Position numbers and translations under genes: made by a program. From Anabaena cylindrica PCC 7122 (GTDB lineage: Bacteria; Cyanobacteriota; Cyanobacteriia; Cyanobacteriales; Nostocaceae), in NCBI RefSeq assembly GCF_000317695.1, contig NC_019774.1, positions 33,607 to 97,606 of the forward strand: 64,000 nt of DNA, in the 5' to 3' direction. Positions 1 to 8,333 of this stretch are shown piece by piece (the first letter of the stretch is position 1; each line of letters begins with the position of its first letter). The notes under the pieces are model-generated. The model ran no database searches. It saw only the letters and a list, made by a program, of their open reading frames with translations, and was not told where the DNA came from.

Positions 1-108
1 ATTTGGATAGAATTTCGACAAATTGAGGAACGCAAGCATTTACAAATGAGTTGGAAAAATCAAGTAACAAAAACGATGATTCCCAATCAGGAATTAGTGT
101 TTTTGTAA
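1..108 (+). CDS. C-terminal tail of an unidentified protein (5' end outside window)
   Basis: An open frame enters from the left edge and runs 35 codons to a TAA at 106-108, ending in ...PNQELVFL. No start codon context is visible because the gene begins before the window. The tail is hydrophilic with basic residues and I do not recognise the family. It is followed by a MITE-like repeat and then the MNIO gene on the same strand, so it could be the gene upstream in that operon, or unrelated. Frame openness over 35 codons is the only evidence. Confidence 0.35.
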   Translation: MWIEFRQIEERKHLQMSWKNQVTKTMIPNQELVFL

Positions 109-128
109 AGTTCGAGTAATTTGTATTA

Positions 129-350
129 AGAGGATGTTTGAAAAGTTGTCGGCGAATATAATATTGCTCCGCAACGCCAAGGGCGAACGCTACTGCACAA
201 ACTAAGTTCACGCAGGTGGACTAACGGAAAATTAAGGCTTTTGAACCCACGTTCGCGTAGCGTTCCGAAGGAATAGGTGGGTTTTGTCTGTATAGCCGAG
301 ACTTCTAGTCGCCAGGGCGAGTAATAATTTAGACTTTTCAAACAACCTCT
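129..350. repeat. 222-bp MITE-like element with 18-bp imperfect terminal inverted repeats
   Basis: The left end AGAGGATGTTTGAAAAGT (129-146) and the right end ACTTTTCAAACAACCTCT (333-350) are inverted copies with one mismatch. The interior holds GC-richer palindromic pieces (GTTCGCGTAGCG..., CGCAACGCCAAGG...) of the kind scattered between cyanobacterial genes. No transposase is encoded, so this reads as a non-autonomous element. I could not identify a convincing target duplication. A 89-codon minus-strand frame across it is incidental. Confidence 0.6.
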
Positions 351-394
351 AAACAGAACACGAGAAAAATCTCGATCAAAAAAGAGTTTTACCA

Positions 395-1210
395 ATGACT
401 ATTCAACTGAGTTTGAGCGTTAATAACCTGACTGAATTTTCGATTTATGACGAAGCTAGTCAGCCAATTAGAAATAACGGTAAGTTACCTTTTGTAGAAA
501 TTCTTTGGGACAATTATTGTCATTTACCACCTGATAAAATAGTTGAATATTTATCAAGTTTTAGCGATAGTATTGCTTTTCATATTATGTGGTCAAGATT
601 TATTGATCGAGATTTAGAACAATTTGAAGAATTCCTTCGCCACCTTAAATTTCATGTAGATGTTATTAAACCTCTCTACATTTCTGATCATATTTGCACT
701 TTTCATCAAGGTAATGTTTATGTTAAATCAGGATTAGAATTTAATTATGATAATCCTGAAGAGGTCTGGCACAGAATTGATCGCTATCAAAATTATCTTG
801 GAAGACAAATTATCCTGGAAAATTTTGCCTCTATGACTTCAGAAGGCTACAAACAAATAGAATTCTTTGAAGCAATGGTGAATAAAACAGGATGTGGAAT
901 ATTTTTTGATATTTCTAATGCTAGAGTTGCTGAATATAATGGATTTACCCCCATAACAGATTGGATAGATTTATTGAAAGAAATACCAAAATTACATTGT
1001 CATGTTGGTGGTTATGAATACAAATCTGATTTTGGTTATTATCGAGATAGTCATGGTGACGATATATCTGCACAGACTTTATTGGATATTAAAAATGTAT
1101 TAATCTGCTTGGATATTCAAAGTATTTGTTATGAAAGAGAACATCATAAAATTAGTCAAAAAATGGCTGTAGACTTGGCACAAATAGCTAATATATGCAG
1201 ATTAAATTAA
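395..1210 (+). CDS. DUF692 / MNIO family multinuclear non-heme iron oxidase
   Basis: A 271-residue protein of the DUF692 (MNIO; MbnB/TglH-like) family, TIM-barrel enzymes that bind two or three irons and oxidise cysteine or other residues of ribosomally made peptides. Visible family signatures, in order, are SDHICTF, ILENFAS, FFDISNAR, HCHVGG, SHGDD and CYERE, supplying the His/Asp/Glu/Asn metal ligands of the barrel; length matches the family. The start follows a weak GAG about 11 nt upstream. The next gene's ATG comes directly after this gene's TAA, so the two are translationally coupled and the downstream protein is the likely peptide-recruiting partner. No obvious short Cys-rich precursor is visible in the window. 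The substrate is unknown; assignment to the family is firm, the RiPP role is inferred. Confidence 0.85.
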   Translation: MTIQLSLSVNNLTEFSIYDEASQPIRNNGKLPFVEILWDNYCHLPPDKIVEYLSSFSDSIAFHIMWSRFIDRDLEQFEEFLRHLKFHVDVIKPLYISDHICTFHQGNVYVKSGLEFNYDNPEEVWHRIDRYQNYLGRQIILENFASMTSEGYKQIEFFEAMVNKTGCGIFFDISNARVAEYNGFTPITDWIDLLKEIPKLHCHVGGYEYKSDFGYYRDSHGDDISAQTLLDIKNVLICLDIQSICYEREHHKISQKMAVDLAQIANICRLN

Positions 1211-1600
1211 ATGAGTGAATCACCATCAACTATTCTGTCTCAAAAACTATATATAGCAGATGTATCACCAAACTCTTCTCTATTACAACATTATATTTGG
1301 CAATCACCTTTACTATTACCTCAAAATTTAAGTGATTTTGATGAATTTGCTCAACGAGTCAAACAAGCAGGAAAATTATGGTTAAAAAATAATGATCTCC
1401 GCATTTTTAATCAACTTATTATCACCCATAAAAACGCTTGGATATCTTACATATTTCAACGCGCACAACTTCCCAATCAATCACCAATAATAGCAGGGCC
1501 GATATCACGGCGGTTAATTAGAAAAGGCTTCACTATACCACCATACCCCTTAATTTTCCAAGAGTTTACGGAACTATGGGATATCAGTAAGAGTAAGTAA
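1211..1600 (+). CDS. MNIO partner protein (unknown family)
   Basis: A 129-residue soluble protein whose ATG immediately follows the TAA of the MNIO gene with no separate ribosome site, implying translational coupling. It has no signal peptide or membrane segment; features such as LLQHYIWQSPLLLP and KLWLKNNDLRIFNQL suggest a small alpha/beta or helical fold. In characterised MNIO operons (MbnBC, TglHI) a second protein binds the precursor peptide and delivers it to the oxidase. By position and size this protein could fill that role, but I see no sequence motif proving it. Intergenic DNA with two MITEs follows, so the operon probably ends here. Confidence 0.6.
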   Translation: MSESPSTILSQKLYIADVSPNSSLLQHYIWQSPLLLPQNLSDFDEFAQRVKQAGKLWLKNNDLRIFNQLIITHKNAWISYIFQRAQLPNQSPIIAGPISRRLIRKGFTIPPYPLIFQEFTELWDISKSK

Positions 1601-1719
1601 CAAAGATATGTAGGGTGTATTATTCACAGAGGAGCGCATAGCTTGAGAGCGATCGCTTCAGTGTCAAAGTTGCATCAGGAAATACCAGTCATATAGAGGA
1701 TTTTGTAGCTTAATAAATC

Positions 1720-1880
1720 GGGTCTACCGATCCCTTTATGCAAAATCCAGTTTAAAATCCTTGAAAGCCTTGTCCTGTAAGGGTTTTATTCGGAATAATG
1801 GCACAAAATCCTATAAACCTTGCCCTGTAAAGGTTTCACCATAATCAATGGTTAATTACCATAAGGGGATCGGTAGAACC
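1720..1880. repeat. 161-bp MITE with 21-bp inverted ends and 8-bp target duplication
   Basis: The ends GGGTCTACCGATCCCTTTATG (1720-1740) and its near inverted copy (1860-1880) differ at two positions. The element is flanked on both sides by the direct repeat AATAAATC (1712-1719 and 1881-1888), a target-site duplication. The interior has two related copies of CCTTG(T/C)CCTGTAA(G/A)GG and no coding potential. An 8-bp duplication points to mobilisation by a DDE transposase not present in the window. Confidence 0.75.
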
Positions 1881-1979
1881 AATAAATCTTAATAAATCAT
1901 TATTTGGCAATTGTGCATATTTCTTCAAAACTGATCCGATACAGGAGTAGCACTAGCGATCGCCATCCAATGTATTTTC

Positions 1980-2116
1980 AGGACTGACGCATAGGCTATG
2001 AAAAATATGGATTTGAGTGAGATTGCTTCCCTGCGATAGCTACGCTCTCTTCGAGACGCTCCGCGAACGCCGAAGGCATCGCAATGACGAAAATATATTA
2101 ATCTTGTGTAAGTCCT
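1980..2116. repeat. MITE-like element containing a GCGAT...ATCGC palindromic repeat
   Basis: The left end AGGACTGACGCA (1980-1991) and right end TGTGTAAGTCCT (2105-2116) are inverted with two mismatches. The stretch TATTTTCAGGA occurs at both junctions (1973-1983 and 2119-2129), consistent with a duplicated target. The core (about 2032-2084) is an imperfect palindrome beginning GCGATAGCTACGC and ending GGCATCGC, a repeat type seen again in several places in this window. No gene is evident. Together with the preceding MITE it fills most of the 1601-2257 intergenic region. Confidence 0.55.
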
Positions 2117-2257
2117 AATATTTTCAGGAATGAAACAAACTTCAATCAAACCTGCAATTATTAATTACTGATTTTAAATCATTGCTGAAGTTAGTAACTT
2201 AATAGCTATATAATCTTTTTAAAATAACCGCTAAAATCTAGTTGAGGAAATCAAAAT

Positions 2258-3781
2258 ATGGATAAAAGCAACTCAAATCTTATTTATCTATTTGCCACGT
2301 TTCCAAAATTAATGGAACATAATTTTCATTCACCTATTAGTTGGCAATATATTCCCAGACTAAAGAGGAATATAGAAAAATTAATCGCAGATCGTCCCGA
2401 TATTAGCGAAATCATTCTGTTGCACTATTTCATAGATGATTTTAGAAACAACTCTAATTCGTCTTTGTCTAAGGAACATTTAGTAGCCTTTGCTAGTAAA
2501 AATGCTATAAAAACAGCTTACAATTTTAGGAGAAATATAAACAATTTAGGCAAAAATTCTAATAATAATCCTGATTCATTTCAAGAACTAATTCAATTAT
2601 CTTTGTTGGCAGCATCAAACACAGAAAAAATATTTACAAACTTTGATAGTAGTAAAATTAATACCAACTATTCTTGTTTTTCTCTAAGAAATTACATTCA
2701 AAAAAGAATAGAAGGAATAATTGACGATGAGCTTAGAAAACAAGATAGCATGAAAACTTTTAAACGTTCTTGCTGTTCATTATTAAGACAAGTTAGTAGA
2801 AAGCAGCTAATAGAAGCTCTCAAAAGACAGAACTATCGTGAACCTTTACTTTCTCAATATATTCTCATTTGGGAGGGCTTTAAATCTATTTATGCACCAC
2901 AACAACCTGGAGAAAATAGAAATTTATCATCTCTCTCTGGAGAACAATATCGAGATATCATCAACTTGTATCAAAAGTCCAAAAATTTATATCCAATCAC
3001 AGACTTAGAAACATCATCTGTAGATGTAAACTTCGTACAACAATGTTTAGAAAGTATATGTAGTGCCATCCGAATTTTTAAAGAAATGCCAACCAGCACT
3101 ATATTAAACTCTCCTTCCACATCTAATGAAAATTCTCCAGAGATGATAGATGAACTTACTGATGAAACATCAATTCCTGTAAATGTAGAAGCAGTGTTTA
3201 TTAATGAAGGACAGGAACAAATTAATACCTTTTTAAAGCAAGCAATTCAGAATCTTGACGAAGATAGACAAAAGCGTCTTTTTTTAAGATATGCCCTAGA
3301 TATGACTGATACAGAAATAGGAGCAGAAATCAGTAAAGATCAATCTTCAGTTGGCCGTCGCCATAAGACAATATTATCAGAGTTAATTACTAAAATTACT
3401 CAATATCTCAGAAAAAATGATGACGATACTCCTGACATAAAAAGACTTGAAGAAATCAAAAATTATCTTGATGAATACCTTTTACAATATTATTGTATGT
3501 TGATTTTTTCATTTTTCAAAGATAGTAAAAGCAGTCTACAGCCTCAACAAATAAATGTGTTAAACTTACATTACTGGCAAAAAATAAATGAGCAACAACT
3601 ATCTGATTCTCTACAAAAATCCCCTCAAGAAATAGAGCAATTTATCCTGAATGCTCAAATAGATATTGAAACAAAAATGATAGACCAGATTAAAGAAACC
3701 CTAAAAATCACACTGAATTCACCTGCTCAAGATCAGTTAAAAACAAAAATTGTAAGTCTGCTCAAAATTTATGTTCAATAA
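2258..3781 (+). CDS. Sigma-70-like protein with C-terminal region-4 HTH
   Basis: A 507-residue protein starting at an ATG behind GAGGAA. The long N-terminal part is Lys/Asn-rich and helical, with a conserved-looking stretch RSCCSLLRQVSRKQLIEALK about residues 170-190. Around residues 338-390 lies a sigma-70 region-4-type helix-turn-helix (DEDRQKRLFLRYALDMTDTE followed by IGAEISKDQSSVGRRHKTIL), the part that would contact a -35 element. A further C-terminal helical section of about 100 residues repeats the theme (QPQQINVLNLHYWQKINEQQ). Region 2 is not obvious, so it may be a divergent sigma factor or a sigma-like regulator. It sits 33 bp ahead of the DUF1822 gene and probably heads a four-gene operon ending at 8333; I infer that it regulates this locus. 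Confidence 0.65.
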   Translation: MDKSNSNLIYLFATFPKLMEHNFHSPISWQYIPRLKRNIEKLIADRPDISEIILLHYFIDDFRNNSNSSLSKEHLVAFASKNAIKTAYNFRRNINNLGKNSNNNPDSFQELIQLSLLAASNTEKIFTNFDSSKINTNYSCFSLRNYIQKRIEGIIDDELRKQDSMKTFKRSCCSLLRQVSRKQLIEALKRQNYREPLLSQYILIWEGFKSIYAPQQPGENRNLSSLSGEQYRDIINLYQKSKNLYPITDLETSSVDVNFVQQCLESICSAIRIFKEMPTSTILNSPSTSNENSPEMIDELTDETSIPVNVEAVFINEGQEQINTFLKQAIQNLDEDRQKRLFLRYALDMTDTEIGAEISKDQSSVGRRHKTILSELITKITQYLRKNDDDTPDIKRLEEIKNYLDEYLLQYYCMLIFSFFKDSKSSLQPQQINVLNLHYWQKINEQQLSDSLQKSPQEIEQFILNAQIDIETKMIDQIKETLKITLNSPAQDQLKTKIVSLLKIYVQ

Positions 3782-3814
3782 CTCAATAACGATTAACTAT
3801 CAAGGAGTCTAATC

Positions 3815-5092
3815 ATGAAACTAACAACTCAACACCTAAAACCTATCCACAGTAATCAACTTTTCTTAGAATTTTCTCAAGAAGATATCAAAAAAATCTG
3901 GGAATTAGAACAAAAATATACTTGGGAATTAGAACAAAAATATACTAACGATGTAGCTCGATGGAATGCTTATTTGAATCACCTTTGTCTTCAAACTTTC
4001 GTTCGTTGGTTAGAAGATGAAGAAGATATATCAGAAATGCCTTTAACTTTTCCTGCTCCCAATAGCTTATCTAATATTTGGGAATTTGTTAATGGTACAG
4101 CAATCACTATCGGTAAAACCAAAATTGTCTTAATTCCCAACGAAATTATTGATACAGAAGAATTTTATGTTCCTGCGGAATGGGTAGATATTCCTGAGTG
4201 GAAAGCTGATTATTATTTAGCTGTACAAGTCGATTTAGAAGAAAAATGGATGCGAATTTGGGGTTATACGAGTCATCGTACTGTAAAGCAACAGGGAAAC
4301 TATAATTATCTCCAAAGAGCTTATGTATTAGAACCAGAAGATTTAGTTGAGGATATTGATTTAATTTGGGTAGCTACCAAACTGAATTTAGATGAGAAAG
4401 TATCAGTTGAACCTTTACCTAAACTATCAAATCAAATCATGAAAGAATTAATCGAAAAATTAAGTCAACCGTCTTCCTATTCACCTCGTTTAGATTTAGA
4501 TATTTCTTTTTCAGAATGGTGTAGCTTAATGAGAAATGATAATTGTAGACAAGAGTTGTATCAGAAACGATTGCTAAATGCTGGTTTAGTTGTTGTTAGT
4601 AATGCTGCTACTTATCAGTTTAACCATACAAAAGTTAATCTCAAACAATGGTTAAGCAACTATTTTATGGAAACAATTAATCAAGGATGGCAAGATATTC
4701 AGTATTTTCTCTCTCTTAATTCCAAATCCCCTGAATTAGCTTTTCGCTCTAGAAGAAGTGTAGCAAAAGAAGAAATAGTTCAAGCAAAACTCATTGATTT
4801 TGGAGTACAATTAGGAGATACAAGCATCATACTTCTTGTTTCACTCACACCCAAAGATGATGATTCAGTACAAGTTATAGCTGAAGTTCATCCTACAGGA
4901 AATGATCAATATTTACCCCATACTCTGAAACTTAAACTTCTGGCTGAATCAGGAGAATCCCTTGATGAAGTTGAGTCTCGAATCAAGGATAATTATATTC
5001 AGACTAATTATTTCGATATCGTATCAGAAACCTGCTTTAGTCTTCAGGTATCTCTTGGTAATATCACAGTTACAGAAGATTTTGAAATTTAA
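3815..5092 (+). CDS. DUF1822 family protein
   Basis: A 425-residue protein of the cyanobacterial DUF1822 family, starting at ATG with AAGGAG seven bases upstream. Typical family features are a Trp-rich N-terminal region (ARWNAYLNHLCLQTFVRWLE), a central WVDIPEWKADYYLAVQVDLE and WMRIWGYTSHR section, and the stretch GWQDIQYFLS followed by a C-terminal domain (VQAKLIDFGVQLGDTSIILL). No membrane segment is seen. Function is unknown; members typically lie next to sigma-like and CHASE2/CHAT genes, as here. A perfect 24-bp tandem duplication near the N-terminus (3899-3922 and 3923-3946) repeats eight residues, WELEQKYT, and looks recent. Confidence 0.8.
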   Translation: MKLTTQHLKPIHSNQLFLEFSQEDIKKIWELEQKYTWELEQKYTNDVARWNAYLNHLCLQTFVRWLEDEEDISEMPLTFPAPNSLSNIWEFVNGTAITIGKTKIVLIPNEIIDTEEFYVPAEWVDIPEWKADYYLAVQVDLEEKWMRIWGYTSHRTVKQQGNYNYLQRAYVLEPEDLVEDIDLIWVATKLNLDEKVSVEPLPKLSNQIMKELIEKLSQPSSYSPRLDLDISFSEWCSLMRNDNCRQELYQKRLLNAGLVVVSNAATYQFNHTKVNLKQWLSNYFMETINQGWQDIQYFLSLNSKSPELAFRSRRSVAKEEIVQAKLIDFGVQLGDTSIILLVSLTPKDDDSVQVIAEVHPTGNDQYLPHTLKLKLLAESGESLDEVESRIKDNYIQTNYFDIVSETCFSLQVSLGNITVTEDFEI

Positions 5093-5122
5093 ATTATTGA
5101 ATTTAAAGGCATAGGAAACTAC

Positions 5123-7540
5123 GTGAGCAAGTGTATCATTTTAAATTTAGGAAGTGGTAATTTTGAAGATGGGTTTCCTTCCCTCACAGTTGAACTGCGA
5201 GAAATACATAAATCCTGGCCAATTCTCAGATTAAAAGGTAGTCTACCTCCAGTCCCAGAAATTCCTGAATTATATATCAAGTGGAAATCTCTTTATGATG
5301 CTCTTGCCAAGAAATTTAGACAACGTGGTAATATTCCTAAAGTTAATAAAGGTGGAACTAAGCAAATTTCTGATATTGATTTTCCTCATTTATGTGAGCA
5401 GTTAAAACAATCTCTAAATGATTGGTTAAACTCACCATCTTTTAGCAAAATTGAAAAAAAATTATGCGCTAATTTATCTCCAGATGAAGACGTTTGGATT
5501 GTTGTAGAAACTGATAATCAACAAGTGCAAAAACTTCCTTGGCATTTGTGGGATTTCTTTACAGAGTATCGTCATGCAGAAATTGCTTTTAGTACCAAAG
5601 ATTCTCAACAAACAAAACTGCCTGATTCATCTATCAACAAGGTGAGAATTTTAAGCATTCTTGGTAATAGTCAGGGAATTAATATTGACGCAGACAGAAA
5701 AAAATTATCAAAAATACGTGATACTAAAATAGAATTTTTAGCAGAACCGAAACGAGAAGAAATTAGTGAGCAATTATGGACAGAAGGTTGGGATATTCTC
5801 TTTTTTGCAGGTCATAGTGAAACTATTGCTAATGAAAAGGGTAAGATTTATATTAATAGAACTGACAGTCTCACTATTGAACAGTTAAAATATTCTTTGC
5901 GAAAGGCGATTTCTAACGGTTTACAATTAGCAATTTTTAACTCCTGTGATGGATTAGGACTAGCTTGGGAATTAGCTGATTTACAAATTCCTCAAATTAT
6001 TGTTATGAGAGAACCTATTCCTGATTTAGTTGCACAGGAATTTCTCACTTATTTTCTGGAAGGTTATACTCAGGGTAAATCATTATATCTAGCAGTCAGA
6101 GAAGCTAGAGAAAAATTACAAGACTTAGAAGATAAATGTCATTGTGCTAGTTGGTTGCCTATTATTTATCAAAATTTAGCTCAGATTCCTTTAAGTTGGC
6201 AACAGTTACGAGATAAAAAAATCACCCCAGAATCTTTTTTACTGCCAGAACCTTCTTTATTGATTCCTAGTTTAATTATTAATGGAGTAATTGCTTTATT
6301 AATGATAATAATTCGATTTTATGGAGGATTACAATTTTTAGAACTTCCAGCTTTTGACCATCTCATGAGGATGCGTCATTTAGTTGTTAATGAAGGTGTT
6401 GACACCAAGATTTTATTAGTGACAATTACTGAGGAAGATTTAATATATCAAAATGAGAATAAAATTAGACTTGACAAAAATGAATCCATTTCTGATCAAG
6501 CTTTAGATATACTATTAGCAAAATTAAATCAATATCAACCCAGAGTTATTGGTTTAGATATCTATCGGGAAAATCCTATTAATCCTCAATACATCAATTT
6601 AATTAAAAATTTTCAGAAAGATAATTTTGTAGGAGTTTGTTTAATAGCTAAACAAGAAACAGATGGTATAGGAAAACCTCCTAGTATTTCTAATGTGCAA
6701 GATAATTTAGGTTTTACTAATTTTCTTGTTGATGATCATAATAAGTTACCTAAATATGTTCGTCGTCAATTATTTGGACAACCTCGTAATAAAAAATGTG
6801 AAACTTATCTCGCGTTGAGTTTTCAACTAGCCTATCACTATCTAGCTAAAGAACCAAAACTATTAAACTCTGGAAATAATCCAGATAATTTAGAACTTGA
6901 TGAATTTATTGTTAAAAAATTAGGAAGACGGGTAGAAATAAATGCGGGAGGATATAAGCTTCCTATTCAGGAAATTGGAGGAGGTCAAATTTTATTAAAT
7001 TATCGAATTACCAAGAAAATTGCTGAGGAAGTCCATCTAAGAGAAATCCTATCTGGGTTATCAGATAATCAATTATCAGATTTAGTGAAAGATAAAATAG
7101 TCTTGATTGGTACGACAGCACCAGAATCTTTTCAAGATCAACTTCTAACACCTATTGACGAAAAGATGCCAGGAGTTAAAATTCATGCCCATCAAGTAAG
7201 TCAAATTCTCAGTACAGTTTTAGATAATCGGCATACTTTATGGTGGTGGCCAGAAGAAATAGAAATTATCTGGATTACAACTTGGATATTCGCAGGAGGA
7301 TCAGGATTTTACTATTGGAGATCGCTTCGTTATCATTTGCTGAACAATATAGTAGTGATAATAGTTTTATATGGTAGTTGTTACATAATCTTGTTACAGG
7401 GGGGTTGGATTCCTTTTGTTCCGTCATTAATTGGATTATTATTAAGTGGTGTGACTATTCCTCTCTACGTTTTAGTTATTAAGAATAATTTACAAACCCA
7501 ATTTCTTCAAAGGATACAAAATCATGAGAACACAAGATAA
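5123..7540 (+). CDS. Membrane CHAT-CHASE2 protein (caspase-like sensor protein)
   Basis: An 805-residue protein starting at GTG behind AGGA. Residues about 100-370 form a CHAT (caspase HetF-associated) domain with candidate catalytic dyad His231 (in FFAGHSE) and Cys275 (in FNSCDGLG). A membrane segment follows at about 385-405 (SLLIPSLIINGVIALLMIII), then a CHASE2 extracytoplasmic sensor domain (about 415-700, with ILLVTITEEDL, IGLDIYRENP, DKIVLIGTTAPESFQDQLLT) and two or three C-terminal membrane segments. The arrangement suggests external sensing coupled to a cytoplasmic protease domain, instead of the kinase or cyclase more often seen with CHASE2. It is the third gene of the + strand operon and overlaps the next gene by 17 bp. 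Proteolytic activity is inferred from the dyad only. Confidence 0.85.
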   Translation: MSKCIILNLGSGNFEDGFPSLTVELREIHKSWPILRLKGSLPPVPEIPELYIKWKSLYDALAKKFRQRGNIPKVNKGGTKQISDIDFPHLCEQLKQSLNDWLNSPSFSKIEKKLCANLSPDEDVWIVVETDNQQVQKLPWHLWDFFTEYRHAEIAFSTKDSQQTKLPDSSINKVRILSILGNSQGINIDADRKKLSKIRDTKIEFLAEPKREEISEQLWTEGWDILFFAGHSETIANEKGKIYINRTDSLTIEQLKYSLRKAISNGLQLAIFNSCDGLGLAWELADLQIPQIIVMREPIPDLVAQEFLTYFLEGYTQGKSLYLAVREAREKLQDLEDKCHCASWLPIIYQNLAQIPLSWQQLRDKKITPESFLLPEPSLLIPSLIINGVIALLMIIIRFYGGLQFLELPAFDHLMRMRHLVVNEGVDTKILLVTITEEDLIYQNENKIRLDKNESISDQALDILLAKLNQYQPRVIGLDIYRENPINPQYINLIKNFQKDNFVGVCLIAKQETDGIGKPPSISNVQDNLGFTNFLVDDHNKLPKYVRRQLFGQPRNKKCETYLALSFQLAYHYLAKEPKLLNSGNNPDNLELDEFIVKKLGRRVEINAGGYKLPIQEIGGGQILLNYRITKKIAEEVHLREILSGLSDNQLSDLVKDKIVLIGTTAPESFQDQLLTPIDEKMPGVKIHAHQVSQILSTVLDNRHTLWWWPEEIEIIWITTWIFAGGSGFYYWRSLRYHLLNNIVVIIVLYGSCYIILLQGGWIPFVPSLIGLLLSGVTIPLYVLVIKNNLQTQFLQRIQNHENTR

Positions 7541-8333
7541 ACTAATTTCCATTTTTTATTGTTTCAGTATTGCTATGACTTGGAGTACAACGAACTTATT
7601 TCTTTACTCCAAGTTAGTTCAAGCTCAATCTATTAACTCTATTTTACTAGCAAAGAGTCGCAAACCTTTAGATTTCTCAGGTACAGGAAGACCTAATAAT
7701 CAAGGTGGTGGTGGTAGTCGGGGAATTTGTAATCACACCGATAAAAATCAAAATAATAGCTCGGATTTTCCAGTTGCTTTAGTTCCTCAAAAAATGGGAT
7801 TAACAGTTTCCGAATATCCTACTTTTTGGGTTTATATTCCCCAAAGTTATAAAAATTTACAAAGAGTAGAACTTTCAGTTAATTTATTTGATAAAAAGGA
7901 AGAAACTAAAAGAGTTTTTGGGATTTCTTATCAAGCCAAAAATATACATGGTATTGTTTCTTTAACTCCTCCAAAAAATAAAAAATATGCCTTGGAAGAA
8001 GGCAAAATTTATACTTGGTATATTACCCTTGTTTGTTCAAAAGAGGCTAATGAACAAGTAAATTATGATTATATTGAAGATACTTATGGTTCTATTAAAC
8101 GAGTTTCTTCAAGTGTTTCTTCCCCTAATTATGAAGACTTTATCCGCGATCAAATTTGGCATGATGCAGTAACAGATTTAGGAAAACGTCTTCTAGATAA
8201 TCCTGGAAATCAGCAACTACAGAATGAGTGGAAAAACTTACTGAAAACAAAAGGTGTTGAATTAGATTTAGTATTAAAATCAATTACAGAACAACCATTA
8301 GTTTCTTGTTGTGAAATAGAAAGTTCTGACTAA
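7524..8333 (+). CDS. DUF928 family exported protein
   Basis: A 269-residue protein with an N-terminal hydrophobic signal region (about residues 1-36, ending near VQAQS). The mature part begins with RKPLDFSGTGRPNNQGGGGS, followed by the DUF928 core with PVALVPQKMGLTVSEYPTFW and VYIPQS, an Ig-like fold candidate, and a C-terminal alpha-helical region (DQIWHDAVTDLGKRLLDN). The ATG lies inside the end of the CHASE2 gene with AAAGGA just upstream. DUF928 proteins are cyanobacterial, function unknown, and commonly neighbour CHAT and two-partner-secretion genes. Its 3' end overlaps by 4 bp the 3' end of the convergent TPR-CHAT gene. Confidence 0.8.
   Translation: MRTQDKLISIFYCFSIAMTWSTTNLFLYSKLVQAQSINSILLAKSRKPLDFSGTGRPNNQGGGGSRGICNHTDKNQNNSSDFPVALVPQKMGLTVSEYPTFWVYIPQSYKNLQRVELSVNLFDKKEETKRVFGISYQAKNIHGIVSLTPPKNKKYALEEGKIYTWYITLVCSKEANEQVNYDYIEDTYGSIKRVSSSVSSPNYEDFIRDQIWHDAVTDLGKRLLDNPGNQQLQNEWKNLLKTKGVELDLVLKSITEQPLVSCCEIESSD

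Noticed and set aside
126..395. 89-codon minus-strand frame upstream of the MNIO gene
   Set aside because: It covers the 222-bp inverted-repeat element and shows no protein-like pattern.
1925..2149. 74-codon minus-strand frame
   Set aside because: Composed of the MITE-like element and its palindromic core; not protein-like.
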